This document shows positions 7,206 to 13,092 of a DNA stretch of 13,092 bases, piece by piece. Position numbers and translations under genes: made by a program. The notes beneath the pieces were generated by a model. That model was given only the letters and a program-made list of their open reading frames with translations. It had not been told where the DNA came from and did not search any database. Numbering within the stretch: position 1 is the first letter of the stretch; each line of letters starts with the position of its first letter. The stretch covers positions 1 to 13,092 of the forward strand of contig DASWII010000065.1 of NCBI GenBank assembly GCA_036397755.1, written 5' to 3'. The DNA comes from CAMYLY01 sp036397755 (GTDB lineage: Bacteria > Gemmatimonadota > Gemmatimonadetes > Gemmatimonadales > GWC2-71-9).

Positions 7206-7483
7206 ATGTCCGACAACTTGCTTCGCCTGTCCGCCGCCCTGGCCGACAGTCGAGCTGATCAACTACCTCCCGCGAATCACGACGCCCGTGTTGATGCTGA
7301 ACGGGAAGTACGATCACTACTTCCCGAGCGAAACGTCGCAGCGGCCGTTCTTCGGGTTCCTCGGCACGCCGGCGGACCACAAGCGCTGGTTCCTGTAACG
7401 AGGGGGGGCACGACGTGCCACCCACGAAGCTGATCAGGGAGTCGCTCGCCGGGCTGGACCGGTACTTGGGGCCGGTGCGGTAG
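7206..7483 (+). pseudogene. Relic of a Ser/Thr protein kinase-alpha/beta hydrolase fusion gene
   Basis: Only the two ends of a once much larger gene remain. At 7206-7247 the frame reads MSDNLLRLSAALAD, the typical leader of bacterial Ser/Thr kinases that continue as RY.IERELG.GGMA. The sequence then jumps directly, in another frame, at about 7252 to ELINYLPRITTPVLMLNGKY and onward through YFPSETSQ and GTPADHKRWFL. This is the C-terminal end of the alpha/beta hydrolase part found in kinase fusions of this kind, recognised from memory. A stop (TAA, 7396-7398) follows, but removing one A gives a third frame that continues YEGGHDVPP...LDRYLGPVR to the TAG at 7481-7483. So the middle, probably two kilobases or more including the catalytic kinase domain, is gone, and a one-base insertion lies near the end. 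No functional product is expected. Confidence 0.75.
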
Positions 7484-7537
7484 GGCGGCCGCTAGGCGCA
7501 CAGCGAAGACGAACGAGGACGATAGAAGACGCTCCGA

Positions 7538-7616
7538 ATACCGTCTTACCGTCTTACCGACCTACCGTCTTACCGACCCACCAACCACCGACCTACCGAC
7601 GTACCGCCCAGCCGTC
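7538..7616. repeat. Degenerate 8-bp tandem repeat (consensus YTACCGWC)
   Basis: About ten consecutive units follow one another: ATACCGTC, TTACCGTC, TTACCGAC, CTACCGTC, TTACCGAC, CCACCAAC, CACCGAC (7 bp), CTACCGAC, GTACCGCC and CAGCCGTC. The array ends directly at the stop codon of the small lipoprotein gene (7617). The 8-bp period is not a multiple of three and contains alternating TTACCG/CTACCG, so it is not coding. It lies between the kinase relic and the 3' end of the lipoprotein gene. Confidence 0.8.
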
Positions 7617-7952
7617 CTACGGTGCGCGTTCGTACTCGGCGCACCTCACCCGAACGCTTGGCGCCAAGGTCGTTCCTCCGCCAGGAGTGACGCGGAACCC
7701 AACCTCCGGTTCCGCGCGCTGTCTGAGGACGAATGCCTTGCTGGCGGTGCGCGCCATGGGCGGGACGGTCTCCCTGAACTCTCCATCCACAAAGAGGTCC
7801 TGCGGCCTCGGGGTCGGGTTGGTTACCCGCACGCTCCAAGCGGCGCATTGCCTTGCCGCCTGGGCGTCGGTGTTCGGCCTGGCGCATGCCGGAACGACGA
7901 CGGCAAGCAATGCACCTGCCAGGAGTACGGCTGCCGCTCCCCCAACGCGCAC
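7617..7952 (-). CDS. Small putative lipoprotein, GTG start
   Basis: A 111-residue exported protein of unknown function. The open frame extends far upstream, but that part overlaps the neighbouring gene and reads as arginine-rich noise. Protein-like sequence begins at the GTG at 7952, two bases after the stop of the upstream gene, so reinitiation is likely; no clear ribosome binding site is present. Residues 1-22 are a signal peptide (RVGG then a run of Ala, Leu and Val) ending in VVPAC, an acceptable lipobox with C23 as the lipid-bearing residue. The mature part has alternating short strands (WSVRVTNPT, QDLFVDGEFRETV, EVGFRVTPGG) like a small beta-sandwich, and two cysteines, C36 and C104, placed to close it with a disulfide. 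ATG is lacking throughout the plausible start region, so the start is inferred. Confidence 0.6.
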   Translation of the reverse strand: MRVGGAAAVLLAGALLAVVVPACARPNTDAQAARQCAAWSVRVTNPTPRPQDLFVDGEFRETVPPMARTASKAFVLRQRAEPEVGFRVTPGGGTTLAPSVRVRCAEYERAP

Positions 7953-7954
7953 GG

Positions 7955-8329
7955 CTACCAGAGCGAGTTGATGATCCGCGCCGTGGGCACGCCGGACACG
8001 GTGCACTTCTCCAGCCATGCGCCGAGCGCCGGGAAATCCTGCCAACTCGCGGCGGCTTGCGCGAAGTGGTCGGCGACGCCGGCCTCGGTCTCGTAAATCT
8101 CGCTCAACACGAAGCAGGTGTTGCCCGTCGGCTCGGAGCTGGGATCCATGGGGTTGGAGAGCTCCGGCATCTTCGAGACGTTGTAGCTCAGCAGCGCGGC
8201 GTCCCCCGAGCGGTGGTGCGTGGACTCCATCCACGGACCGTGCGTCCCGAAGAGACGGTCACCCTCGGCCACCTGATCGGGCGGAGCGACGATGAGGAAC
8301 ATGAGTTGAATCTTGCCTTTGTGCGCCAT
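7955..8329 (-). CDS. Small dimeric alpha/beta-barrel (ABM-like) protein
   Basis: A 124-residue soluble protein. The ATG at 8329 is chosen over an earlier in-frame ATG because GGAGGA stands six bases before it and the upstream frame is low-quality arginine-rich sequence. It opens with a strand, KIQLMFLIVAPP, then FGTHGPWMESTHHRSG (27-42) with H30, W33, H38 and H39 as possible functional residues, then the strand LLSYNVSK. A later strand, CFVLSEIYE (72-80), is followed by the helix AGVADHFAQAAASW. This strand-helix order and the late E-Y-E strand resemble the ferredoxin-like fold of antibiotic-biosynthesis-monooxygenase and stress-response dimers. Family membership is a guess from pattern. It is the first gene of a two-gene unit with the lipoprotein downstream. 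No signal peptide is present, so it should be cytoplasmic. Confidence 0.75.
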   Translation of the reverse strand: MAHKGKIQLMFLIVAPPDQVAEGDRLFGTHGPWMESTHHRSGDAALLSYNVSKMPELSNPMDPSSEPTGNTCFVLSEIYETEAGVADHFAQAAASWQDFPALGAWLEKCTVSGVPTARIINSLW

Positions 8330-8504
8330 GACGGGTCCTCCAGGAAGGGGATTCTCGCGGCAGGGCTTGTGCCGCTGGACCAGCAAAGATGCCCAAGCGT
8401 CTCGCCCCCGCAACCCGCGCCTCCTCACCGATGCAGGGTGCGGGAGAATGCGACGCGCGACCCGACCGCCCGCCTGTCCCGCGCGGTCGTCGCCGTCCCC
8501 CACC

Positions 8505-8795
8505 TCATTCCGCGCGCATGACCACCGCGGCATCGACGCCGGTCGCCCGGTAGGCAGGAATGAACGTCGCGGTCACGGCGACTGCCCAGAGCACCACAGC
8601 CACCATCAGCCCGGTGGCGGGGTCGCCTGGTGCCACTCCGAACAGGAGACTCTCCAGCAGGCGAGTCGCGAAGGCGCTGCCAACCAGCCCCGCCGCGAGC
8701 CCCATCATGATCGGTATCACACCCGCGCGCAGTGCACCGCCCAGCACCCGCGACCGCGTCGCCCCAAGCGCCATCCGAATCCCCGATTTCTCGAT
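8505..8795 (-). pseudogene. 3' remnant of an ADOP/MacB-type ABC permease
   Basis: From 8783 down to 8505 the minus strand reads GIRMALGATRSRVLG, then two hydrophobic helices, the signature LLESLLFGVAPGDP, and the closing PAYRATGVDAAVVMRAE. This is the last FtsX-like helix pair of ADOP-type permeases, which belong to the MacB family of macrolide/peptide export or signalling permeases. The family normally has about 800 residues; about 95 remain. Just upstream, four Gs (8781-8784) break the usual REIGIRMALGA motif: the frame before them reads DREIG, the frame after reads GIRMALG. In the MALG frame a TGA lies at 8807-8805. No recognisable permease sequence lies beyond about 8800. It is truncated and frameshifted, so almost certainly non-functional. 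Confidence 0.75.
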
Positions 8796-8815
8796 CGACG
8801 ACGGTCATCGTAGTG

Positions 8816-9215
8816 GGAGTGGCGCGCCGCACGGGCGAGCGCACACAGGATCCAGCCTGAATGGGGCCGCACGCAATCGAGTGCGGAAACAAATCGTGTG
8901 GGTGGACCACTGCTTTACAAACTGCGGGAGAAGTTGAAGCGGTGAAGGAAGCCGCGAGGCGCCGGACACGGGAAGCTGCAGGCTGCACGGATCACGGATC
9001 GCCCCTTCCCCCTCCGCACCCTACGTCCTGGTACGTTTCCACCGGCGCGGCCCAGGTACCGCCGACCCCGCCGCAGTCGTACGCGGGCTGAACTGTGTGT
9101 CGAGGCGCTTCTCCCACTTGAGCATCTCCCACAAGCTGCCGCATCTCGCATCCGGCAACGTCGGTCCGCAGTCGCCGTTCGTACCGCTTTCATCCGTCGC
9201 CTGCGATCTTCCCTC
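8816..9215. other. 400 bp without a recognisable gene
   Basis: Open frames here on both strands read as arginine- and alanine-rich noise and resemble no family. Only minor structure is visible: an inverted repeat CCGCAC (8867-8872) with GTGCGG (8881-8886), and a tandem ACGGATC pair (8987-9000). No clear terminator for the protease gene ending at 9216 can be seen. It probably represents decayed sequence next to the permease remnant. Confidence 0.6.
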
Positions 9216-12200
9216 CTACGGCTTCCTCCGCCGATTCGACTCGACGCGCACTGGAGCTGGCGGCTCGGGCAACAATTGGACAGCCTGCGTCTTGAGTAGC
9301 TCCAACGCAGCTGCCACCGCGCGCTCCAACTGTGGATCGCGCCCGGCGTTAACGAGCTTCGGATCCATCTCCACCTCGATGTCCGGTGAGACGCCCTTCC
9401 CCTCCACGTCCCACTCCCCCTCGACGTTGTAGAAGCCGCCGCGCGGCGCCGTGATGCCGCCGCCGTCGATCAACGGCGGTACATCCCAGATTCCCACGAG
9501 GCCACCCCATGTCCGGGTGCCGACGAGCGGGCCGAGCTTTTTGAAGCGGAACATGTAGGGCAACATGTCCCCGCCCGACCCGGCGGCATCGTTGATGATC
9601 ATCACTTTGGGACCCCAAATGGCCGCGTTGGGCGCCGTGAACGGCTGGTGGTCGCCCACCGGATTGTTGAAGTACCCGAGCAAGTCGCGGCTCATGTAGT
9701 CGATCATATAGTCGGCGATCGATCCACCGCTGTTCCACCGCTCATCCATCACCGCCGCTTGCTTGTCCTGCTGCGCAAAGAAATACCGGTTGAAATTCGT
9801 GTAGCCGCCGAAGCTCGTATTGGGGAGCCACACGTAGGCCACGCGTCCGTTGGACAGCGAGTCGACGACATGCCGGTTGTGCTGCATCCAATCGCGCTGC
9901 CGAAGCGCGCCTTCGCTCGCCACCGGCACCACGACAACGTCACGCGCACCGTCCCGCGAGGGGTCGTTATTGAGGGTCAGCACTGTCTGTTTGTTTGCCG
10001 TGCGATCGAATACGCTGTAGGGATTCATCGCTGCCGTGAGCTCAACGCCATCCACCGCAATGAGGTAATCCCCCTCGTTCACGTCGATCCCCGGCCCAGA
10101 GAGCGGCGCTCGAAGCGTGGGGTTCCAGTTCTCGCCCCGGTAGATCTTCTGGATGCGATAGCGGCCGTTCGCGACCGTGAAATCGGCGCCCAGGAGGCCG
10201 ACCGGAACTGTCTCGATGTCGGGCCAATCGCCGCCGCCGGTGAAGGAGTGCCCGATCGACGTCTCGCCCCCAAGGATGTCGAGAATGTAGGTGAGGTCGT
10301 TCCGATGCCGCACGTGTTCGACCCACGGGCCGTAGGTCCCCTTCACCCAGCTGAGGTCGAGCCCGTGGACGTTGTCGACGTAGAAGTAGTCGCGCTGGTA
10401 GCGCACCGCCTCGTTGAAGATCTGTTGCCACTCCGCCTCGGGGTCAACACGCATGCGCATGTCGTTCGTGCCGATGCGGCCGTCTCCCGGCTTGTGCGAT
10501 CCGGTGGTCTCAACGATGCCGTAGGTGTTCCCGGACGAGCTATACAGCAGCTTCTTCCCATCGGCAGACACGAGGAAGCCGTTGATCCCGGGCAGGAACG
10601 CCTCCCCTTCGCGATCCTCGAGCGAATAGCGACGAATCGTGACGCCGGGCTCGTTCTCAATGTCCTCCGCATAGAACAGCACATCCTTGGCGCCGGCCTC
10701 CAGGTCGGTATACTGCCGAGGTGGGACCCCCTCGAGAGCAACGATCCGCTGATCGAGGTTGGCAAAGTCGATGCGGACGACAGGCGCCGCTTTTGCGCCG
10801 CCTGCTGCCGGCTTTTCCTCGCCCTTCTCCTCTTCCCTCTCTTCCTCTCCGGCCTTCTTGACCTCCTCGTCGTCGCTCTTTGGCTTGAAGGGATTTGGCT
10901 CGTCCGCCGAGAGCACCGCCAGATAGATCGCCGACGTCACCGGCATGTTGAACGACGTCATGTCGAGCCAGCCGATGTTCAAGCCGTAGTTGGTGCTCGA
11001 CAGGAAGTAGATGTACTTGCCCCCCTTGTCCCAGACAGGTTCCCAGGAATTGGACATGCCATCCGTGATTTGATGGGTCTCGCCCGTTTCGAGGGAATAC
11101 ACGAACACTGCTGCGAACTGACTGCGGAGGCGCTTCGAATACGTGACCCACTTGGAGTCGGGAGACCATTCCGGATAGATGATCCGCTCCGGGTGCGCAA
11201 AGGCTTCGTTATCGATCCTGCGCACGCGGCTGCTTTCCACGTCAGCAACCCAGAGGTTGCGATCGGCGTCCCCGAAGGACACGTGCTTCGAGTCCGGTGA
11301 CCATGCCGGCGTATAGAAGAACGTCGGGTTGGCAAGGGCGATCGAGCGCGCGTTGTTGCCGAATTGATCGGCAATCACCAACTGGTATTCTCCGCTCGCA
11401 TCCGAGAAATACGAGATGTATTGGCCGTCGGGCGACCACGCCGGCGATCGCTCCGCCACACCTGCGGTGTGGGTCAGGTTCCGTACGTCGCCCTCCTTGG
11501 CGGGGACGGTGAAGATATCGCCGCGGGCCTCGAACACGCCCCGCTTGCCCGACGGTGAAAGGCTCCAGCTTCGGATCTGGGTATTCACCGCGGTCCAATG
11601 CGGGCGTGCCCATGAAAAGTCGCCGCGCACATTGATCGTGAGCTTGCGCGCCTCGCCGCCACTCGGCTCGAGGGCGTAGAGGTATCCTCCCATCTCGAAT
11701 ACGAGTCCGCCGGGCCCGCCGGCCAGATTCTTGACGTCGAACTGGGTGTAATGGGTCCGTTGTTGCAGCGCACCGGTTGAGACGTTGTAGGCGTACACGT
11801 TCATCGTGCGGTCACGGTCGGACAGAAAGAACACATGGTCACCCAACCACACGGGGTCGAGATCGTTGCTGCCCTCCCATGGAAGCTTGACCACGTCGTA
11901 CGTTCGGAGGTCGATCAAGCGGATCGGGTTGGTCTGGCCGCCGCGGTAATTCCGCCACTCGACGTCACTCAGCGAAATCATCTGGTAGGCCATGCGCCGC
12001 CCGTCCGGGGAAAACGAACCGCGCCAGGCACGAGGGATGGGAAGCGGCTCGGCGCTTCCACCGGCGAGGGGTATGGACCAGAACTTGGCGTACCCCACCG
12101 GCGCGCTGGCGCGTCCCGACGCGAAGATGATGCGGGAACCATCCGGACTCCAACCACGCACCATGTCCGTCGAAGGGTGCCACGTGAGGCGCTGGGGGTC

Positions 12201-12503
12201 GCCGCCGTCGATGGAGACCACATAGACGTCCGTGTTGCCGTCGTATTGCCCGGAGAAAGCAACCGAACTCCCGTCGGGCGAGAAGTGGGGTTCGCTTTCG
12301 TTGCCCGCGAAAGTCGTGAGCCTCCGCGCGTCTCCGCCGGCCTTGTCCACGATCCAGATATCGTTGGCGTACACAAAGGCAATGTGTTGGGCGGAAACCG
12401 CGGGATTCCTGAGCAGCCGCGCATCCTCGCCGGTGGGCGCGGCGATGAGTCCCAGGCTTACCAAAGACACGAGGACAAGGGGCACGTGACGGGCCAACGA
12501 CAT
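9216..12503 (-). CDS. Tricorn-type serine protease, exported
   Basis: A 1095-residue protein of the tricorn family (peptidase family S41, tricorn branch), a large peptidase that degrades peptides. The ATG at 12503 is chosen for GGAGG about five bases upstream and for the signal peptide it gives (about 1-22, LVLVSLVSLGLIAAPTG). Residues 40-530 carry PD40/TolB-like propeller repeats: FSPDGSSVAF (74), WSPDGSRIIF (118), FSPDGRRMAY (164), WSPDGQYISY (356), WSPDSKHVSF (401) and WSPDSKWVTY (446). An acidic linker follows (543-563), then the core domain with DNVHGLD (H713), a PDZ-like segment with GDYLIAVDG (811-819), and the catalytic region DERWNSGG, then NDAAGSGGD with putative nucleophile S976, KLGPLVGTRTWGGLVG, and VEGKGVSPD with E1034. 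By comparison with archaeal tricorn, H713, S976 and E1034 would be the active residues; the residue after the serine is Gly rather than Asp. The length matches the family. It is probably a periplasmic peptidase. Confidence 0.93.
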   Translation of the reverse strand: MSLARHVPLVLVSLVSLGLIAAPTGEDARLLRNPAVSAQHIAFVYANDIWIVDKAGGDARRLTTFAGNESEPHFSPDGSSVAFSGQYDGNTDVYVVSIDGGDPQRLTWHPSTDMVRGWSPDGSRIIFASGRASAPVGYAKFWSIPLAGGSAEPLPIPRAWRGSFSPDGRRMAYQMISLSDVEWRNYRGGQTNPIRLIDLRTYDVVKLPWEGSNDLDPVWLGDHVFFLSDRDRTMNVYAYNVSTGALQQRTHYTQFDVKNLAGGPGGLVFEMGGYLYALEPSGGEARKLTINVRGDFSWARPHWTAVNTQIRSWSLSPSGKRGVFEARGDIFTVPAKEGDVRNLTHTAGVAERSPAWSPDGQYISYFSDASGEYQLVIADQFGNNARSIALANPTFFYTPAWSPDSKHVSFGDADRNLWVADVESSRVRRIDNEAFAHPERIIYPEWSPDSKWVTYSKRLRSQFAAVFVYSLETGETHQITDGMSNSWEPVWDKGGKYIYFLSSTNYGLNIGWLDMTSFNMPVTSAIYLAVLSADEPNPFKPKSDDEEVKKAGEEEREEEKGEEKPAAGGAKAAPVVRIDFANLDQRIVALEGVPPRQYTDLEAGAKDVLFYAEDIENEPGVTIRRYSLEDREGEAFLPGINGFLVSADGKKLLYSSSGNTYGIVETTGSHKPGDGRIGTNDMRMRVDPEAEWQQIFNEAVRYQRDYFYVDNVHGLDLSWVKGTYGPWVEHVRHRNDLTYILDILGGETSIGHSFTGGGDWPDIETVPVGLLGADFTVANGRYRIQKIYRGENWNPTLRAPLSGPGIDVNEGDYLIAVDGVELTAAMNPYSVFDRTANKQTVLTLNNDPSRDGARDVVVVPVASEGALRQRDWMQHNRHVVDSLSNGRVAYVWLPNTSFGGYTNFNRYFFAQQDKQAAVMDERWNSGGSIADYMIDYMSRDLLGYFNNPVGDHQPFTAPNAAIWGPKVMIINDAAGSGGDMLPYMFRFKKLGPLVGTRTWGGLVGIWDVPPLIDGGGITAPRGGFYNVEGEWDVEGKGVSPDIEVEMDPKLVNAGRDPQLERAVAAALELLKTQAVQLLPEPPAPVRVESNRRRKP

Positions 12504-12537
12504 TGTTGCCTCCACTGGAAGAACGAGAGTCGCTCGG

Positions 12538-12566
12538 ATTCTACGAGCCCAGCGACGGTGCGGTAA
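12538..12566 (-). promoter_or_regulatory. Candidate sigma-70 promoter of the tricorn gene
   Basis: On the minus strand TAGAAT (12543-12538) matches TATAAT in five of six bases. Seventeen bases before it lies TTACCG (12566-12561), which matches TTGACA in three. Transcription would begin near 12530, giving a leader of about 28 bases that contains the GGAGG site. The spacing is ideal; the -35 is weak. Confidence 0.45.
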
Positions 12567-12760
12567 GGGGCGGGTGAGATCGGCGATCGACGATCTGCCA
12601 TCTGCCCGGCGGAGCGCCACTGCGCCGCGTGGAGCGGCATCGGTACTGGTATTTGAGCTGTCGAGCATGTAATGGCACGGCCGTGGCAAGACGCTGGGGC
12701 CCAAGCTGAAGCAGGCCGCATGACGGTCGCTGCCAAGTCTCGCGAGCCCATCGATCACCC

Positions 12761-12790
12761 TTGACTTAGGGCGAAGCAGACACCTACGTA
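12761..12790 (+). promoter_or_regulatory. Possible promoter of the ADOP permease gene
   Basis: TTGACT (12761-12766) is a five-of-six -35 match. At the expected distance only poor -10 candidates exist, such as TACGTA (12785-12790) after 18 bases. It lies upstream of both possible permease starts (12805 and 12868). This is a weak call based mainly on the -35. Confidence 0.3.
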
Positions 12791-12867
12791 AGGATACGAG
12801 CCCGATGCGCCACCGTCAGGACCCCTGTGGATCGCCGGAACGGGCACTCGGCGCATTCGAGGCCGGC

Positions 12868-13092
12868 ATGGAACTGCTGCGACAAGATCTCCGTTACGCT
12901 CTCCGGCAGTTCGGGCGAAACCCGGGCTTCACCTTCGTCGCGGTCGCGACGCTCGCGCTCGGAATCGGCGCGAGCACCGCCATCTTCAGCGTCATCAACT
13001 CCGTGCTCATTCGACCGTTGCCGTTCGAGGAACCCGAGCGGCTGGTCCAGATTTGGGATACCAACCCGGAGGTCGTTGCCCAGCGAAACCTG
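12868..13092 (+). CDS. ADOP/MacB-type ABC permease, N-terminal part (runs off window)
   Basis: The first 75 residues of a permease that continues past the window edge in an unbroken frame. MELLRQDLRYALRQFGRNPG is the standard opening of ADOP permeases. A first membrane helix follows (FVAVATLALGIGASTAIFS, about 22-40), then the conserved VINSVLIRPLPFEEPERLV. These MacB-family permeases work with an ATPase in export or envelope signalling; the family is very abundant in Acidobacteriota and Gemmatimonadota. An earlier in-frame ATG at 12805, with AAGGA ten bases before it, would add 21 residues; the family's usual start favours 12868, which has only a weak GAGG nearby. It is transcribed away from the tricorn gene. 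Whether the gene is complete cannot be seen here. Confidence 0.88.
   Translation, partial: MELLRQDLRYALRQFGRNPGFTFVAVATLALGIGASTAIFSVINSVLIRPLPFEEPERLVQIWDTNPEVVAQRNL

Larger units (their letters stand above)
12504..12804. other. Divergent intergenic region
   Basis: About 300 bases separate the protease gene from the divergent permease gene. I see no coding sequence here; the protease frame stays open upstream to 12758 but reads as noise. The region holds the candidate promoters listed separately, one for each direction, and no clear operator or terminator. Confidence 0.6.

Noticed and set aside
7538..7616. CRISPR array
   Set aside because: The units are 8 bp, contiguous and degenerate, without spacers or cas genes.
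8915..9193. 92-residue minus-strand frame downstream of the protease
   Set aside because: The composition is Arg/Ala/Cys noise, with no ribosome binding site and no family resemblance.
9648..11300. 550-residue plus-strand open frame opposite the protease gene
   Set aside because: It is antisense to the tricorn catalytic and linker regions, has no domain pattern, and is explained by codon bias.
12504..12758. N-terminal extension of the tricorn protease by 85 residues
   Set aside because: The extension is arginine-rich with no fold, and would bury the signal peptide; GGAGG lies just before the ATG at 12503.

Overview
The window is GC-rich DNA with closely packed genes, strong GGAGG-type ribosome binding sites and several large exported proteins. 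The gene types point to Gemmatimonadota: tricorn-like protease, paired exported amidohydrolases, ADOP-type MacB/FtsX permeases, and the debris of a kinase/hydrolase fusion that opens with a typical kinase leader. Acidobacteriota is the main alternative. This is inference from gene content, because no rRNA or marker gene is present.

Left part (1-2222, plus strand): a small membrane cluster. It holds a two-helix protein with a bacterial PH-like domain, a 55-residue two-helix protein, and a fusion whose start overlaps the stop of the small gene (TGATG). The fusion has a DsbB-like membrane domain (CILC motif) followed by a fifth helix and a predicted periplasmic beta-propeller. Between this cluster and the convergent operon (2223-2534) lie two 99-bp copies of a repeat with four hairpins and an outer stem.

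Middle (2535-7042, minus strand): two exported amidohydrolase-family genes, overlapping by ATGA. Together they contain three amidohydrolase folds, and only one keeps a convincing metal site. They probably act together outside the cytoplasm, perhaps as a complex; the substrate is unknown.

Degraded stretch (7049-9215): an internally deleted, frameshifted relic of a Ser/Thr kinase-alpha/beta hydrolase gene, an 8-bp degenerate tandem repeat, a short intact two-gene unit (ABM-like protein, then a small lipoprotein with an easily missed GTG start), the 3' tail of an ADOP permease, and about 400 bp of apparently empty sequence.

Right part: a full-length tricorn-type protease (9216-12503, minus) with a plausible promoter, and, divergent from it, the start of an ADOP permease that runs off the window. 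The most unusual items are the DsbB-propeller fusion, the structured repeat, the one-live/two-dead amidohydrolase pair and the three-frame kinase relic. I see no CRISPR array, tRNA, rRNA, transposase or integrase.
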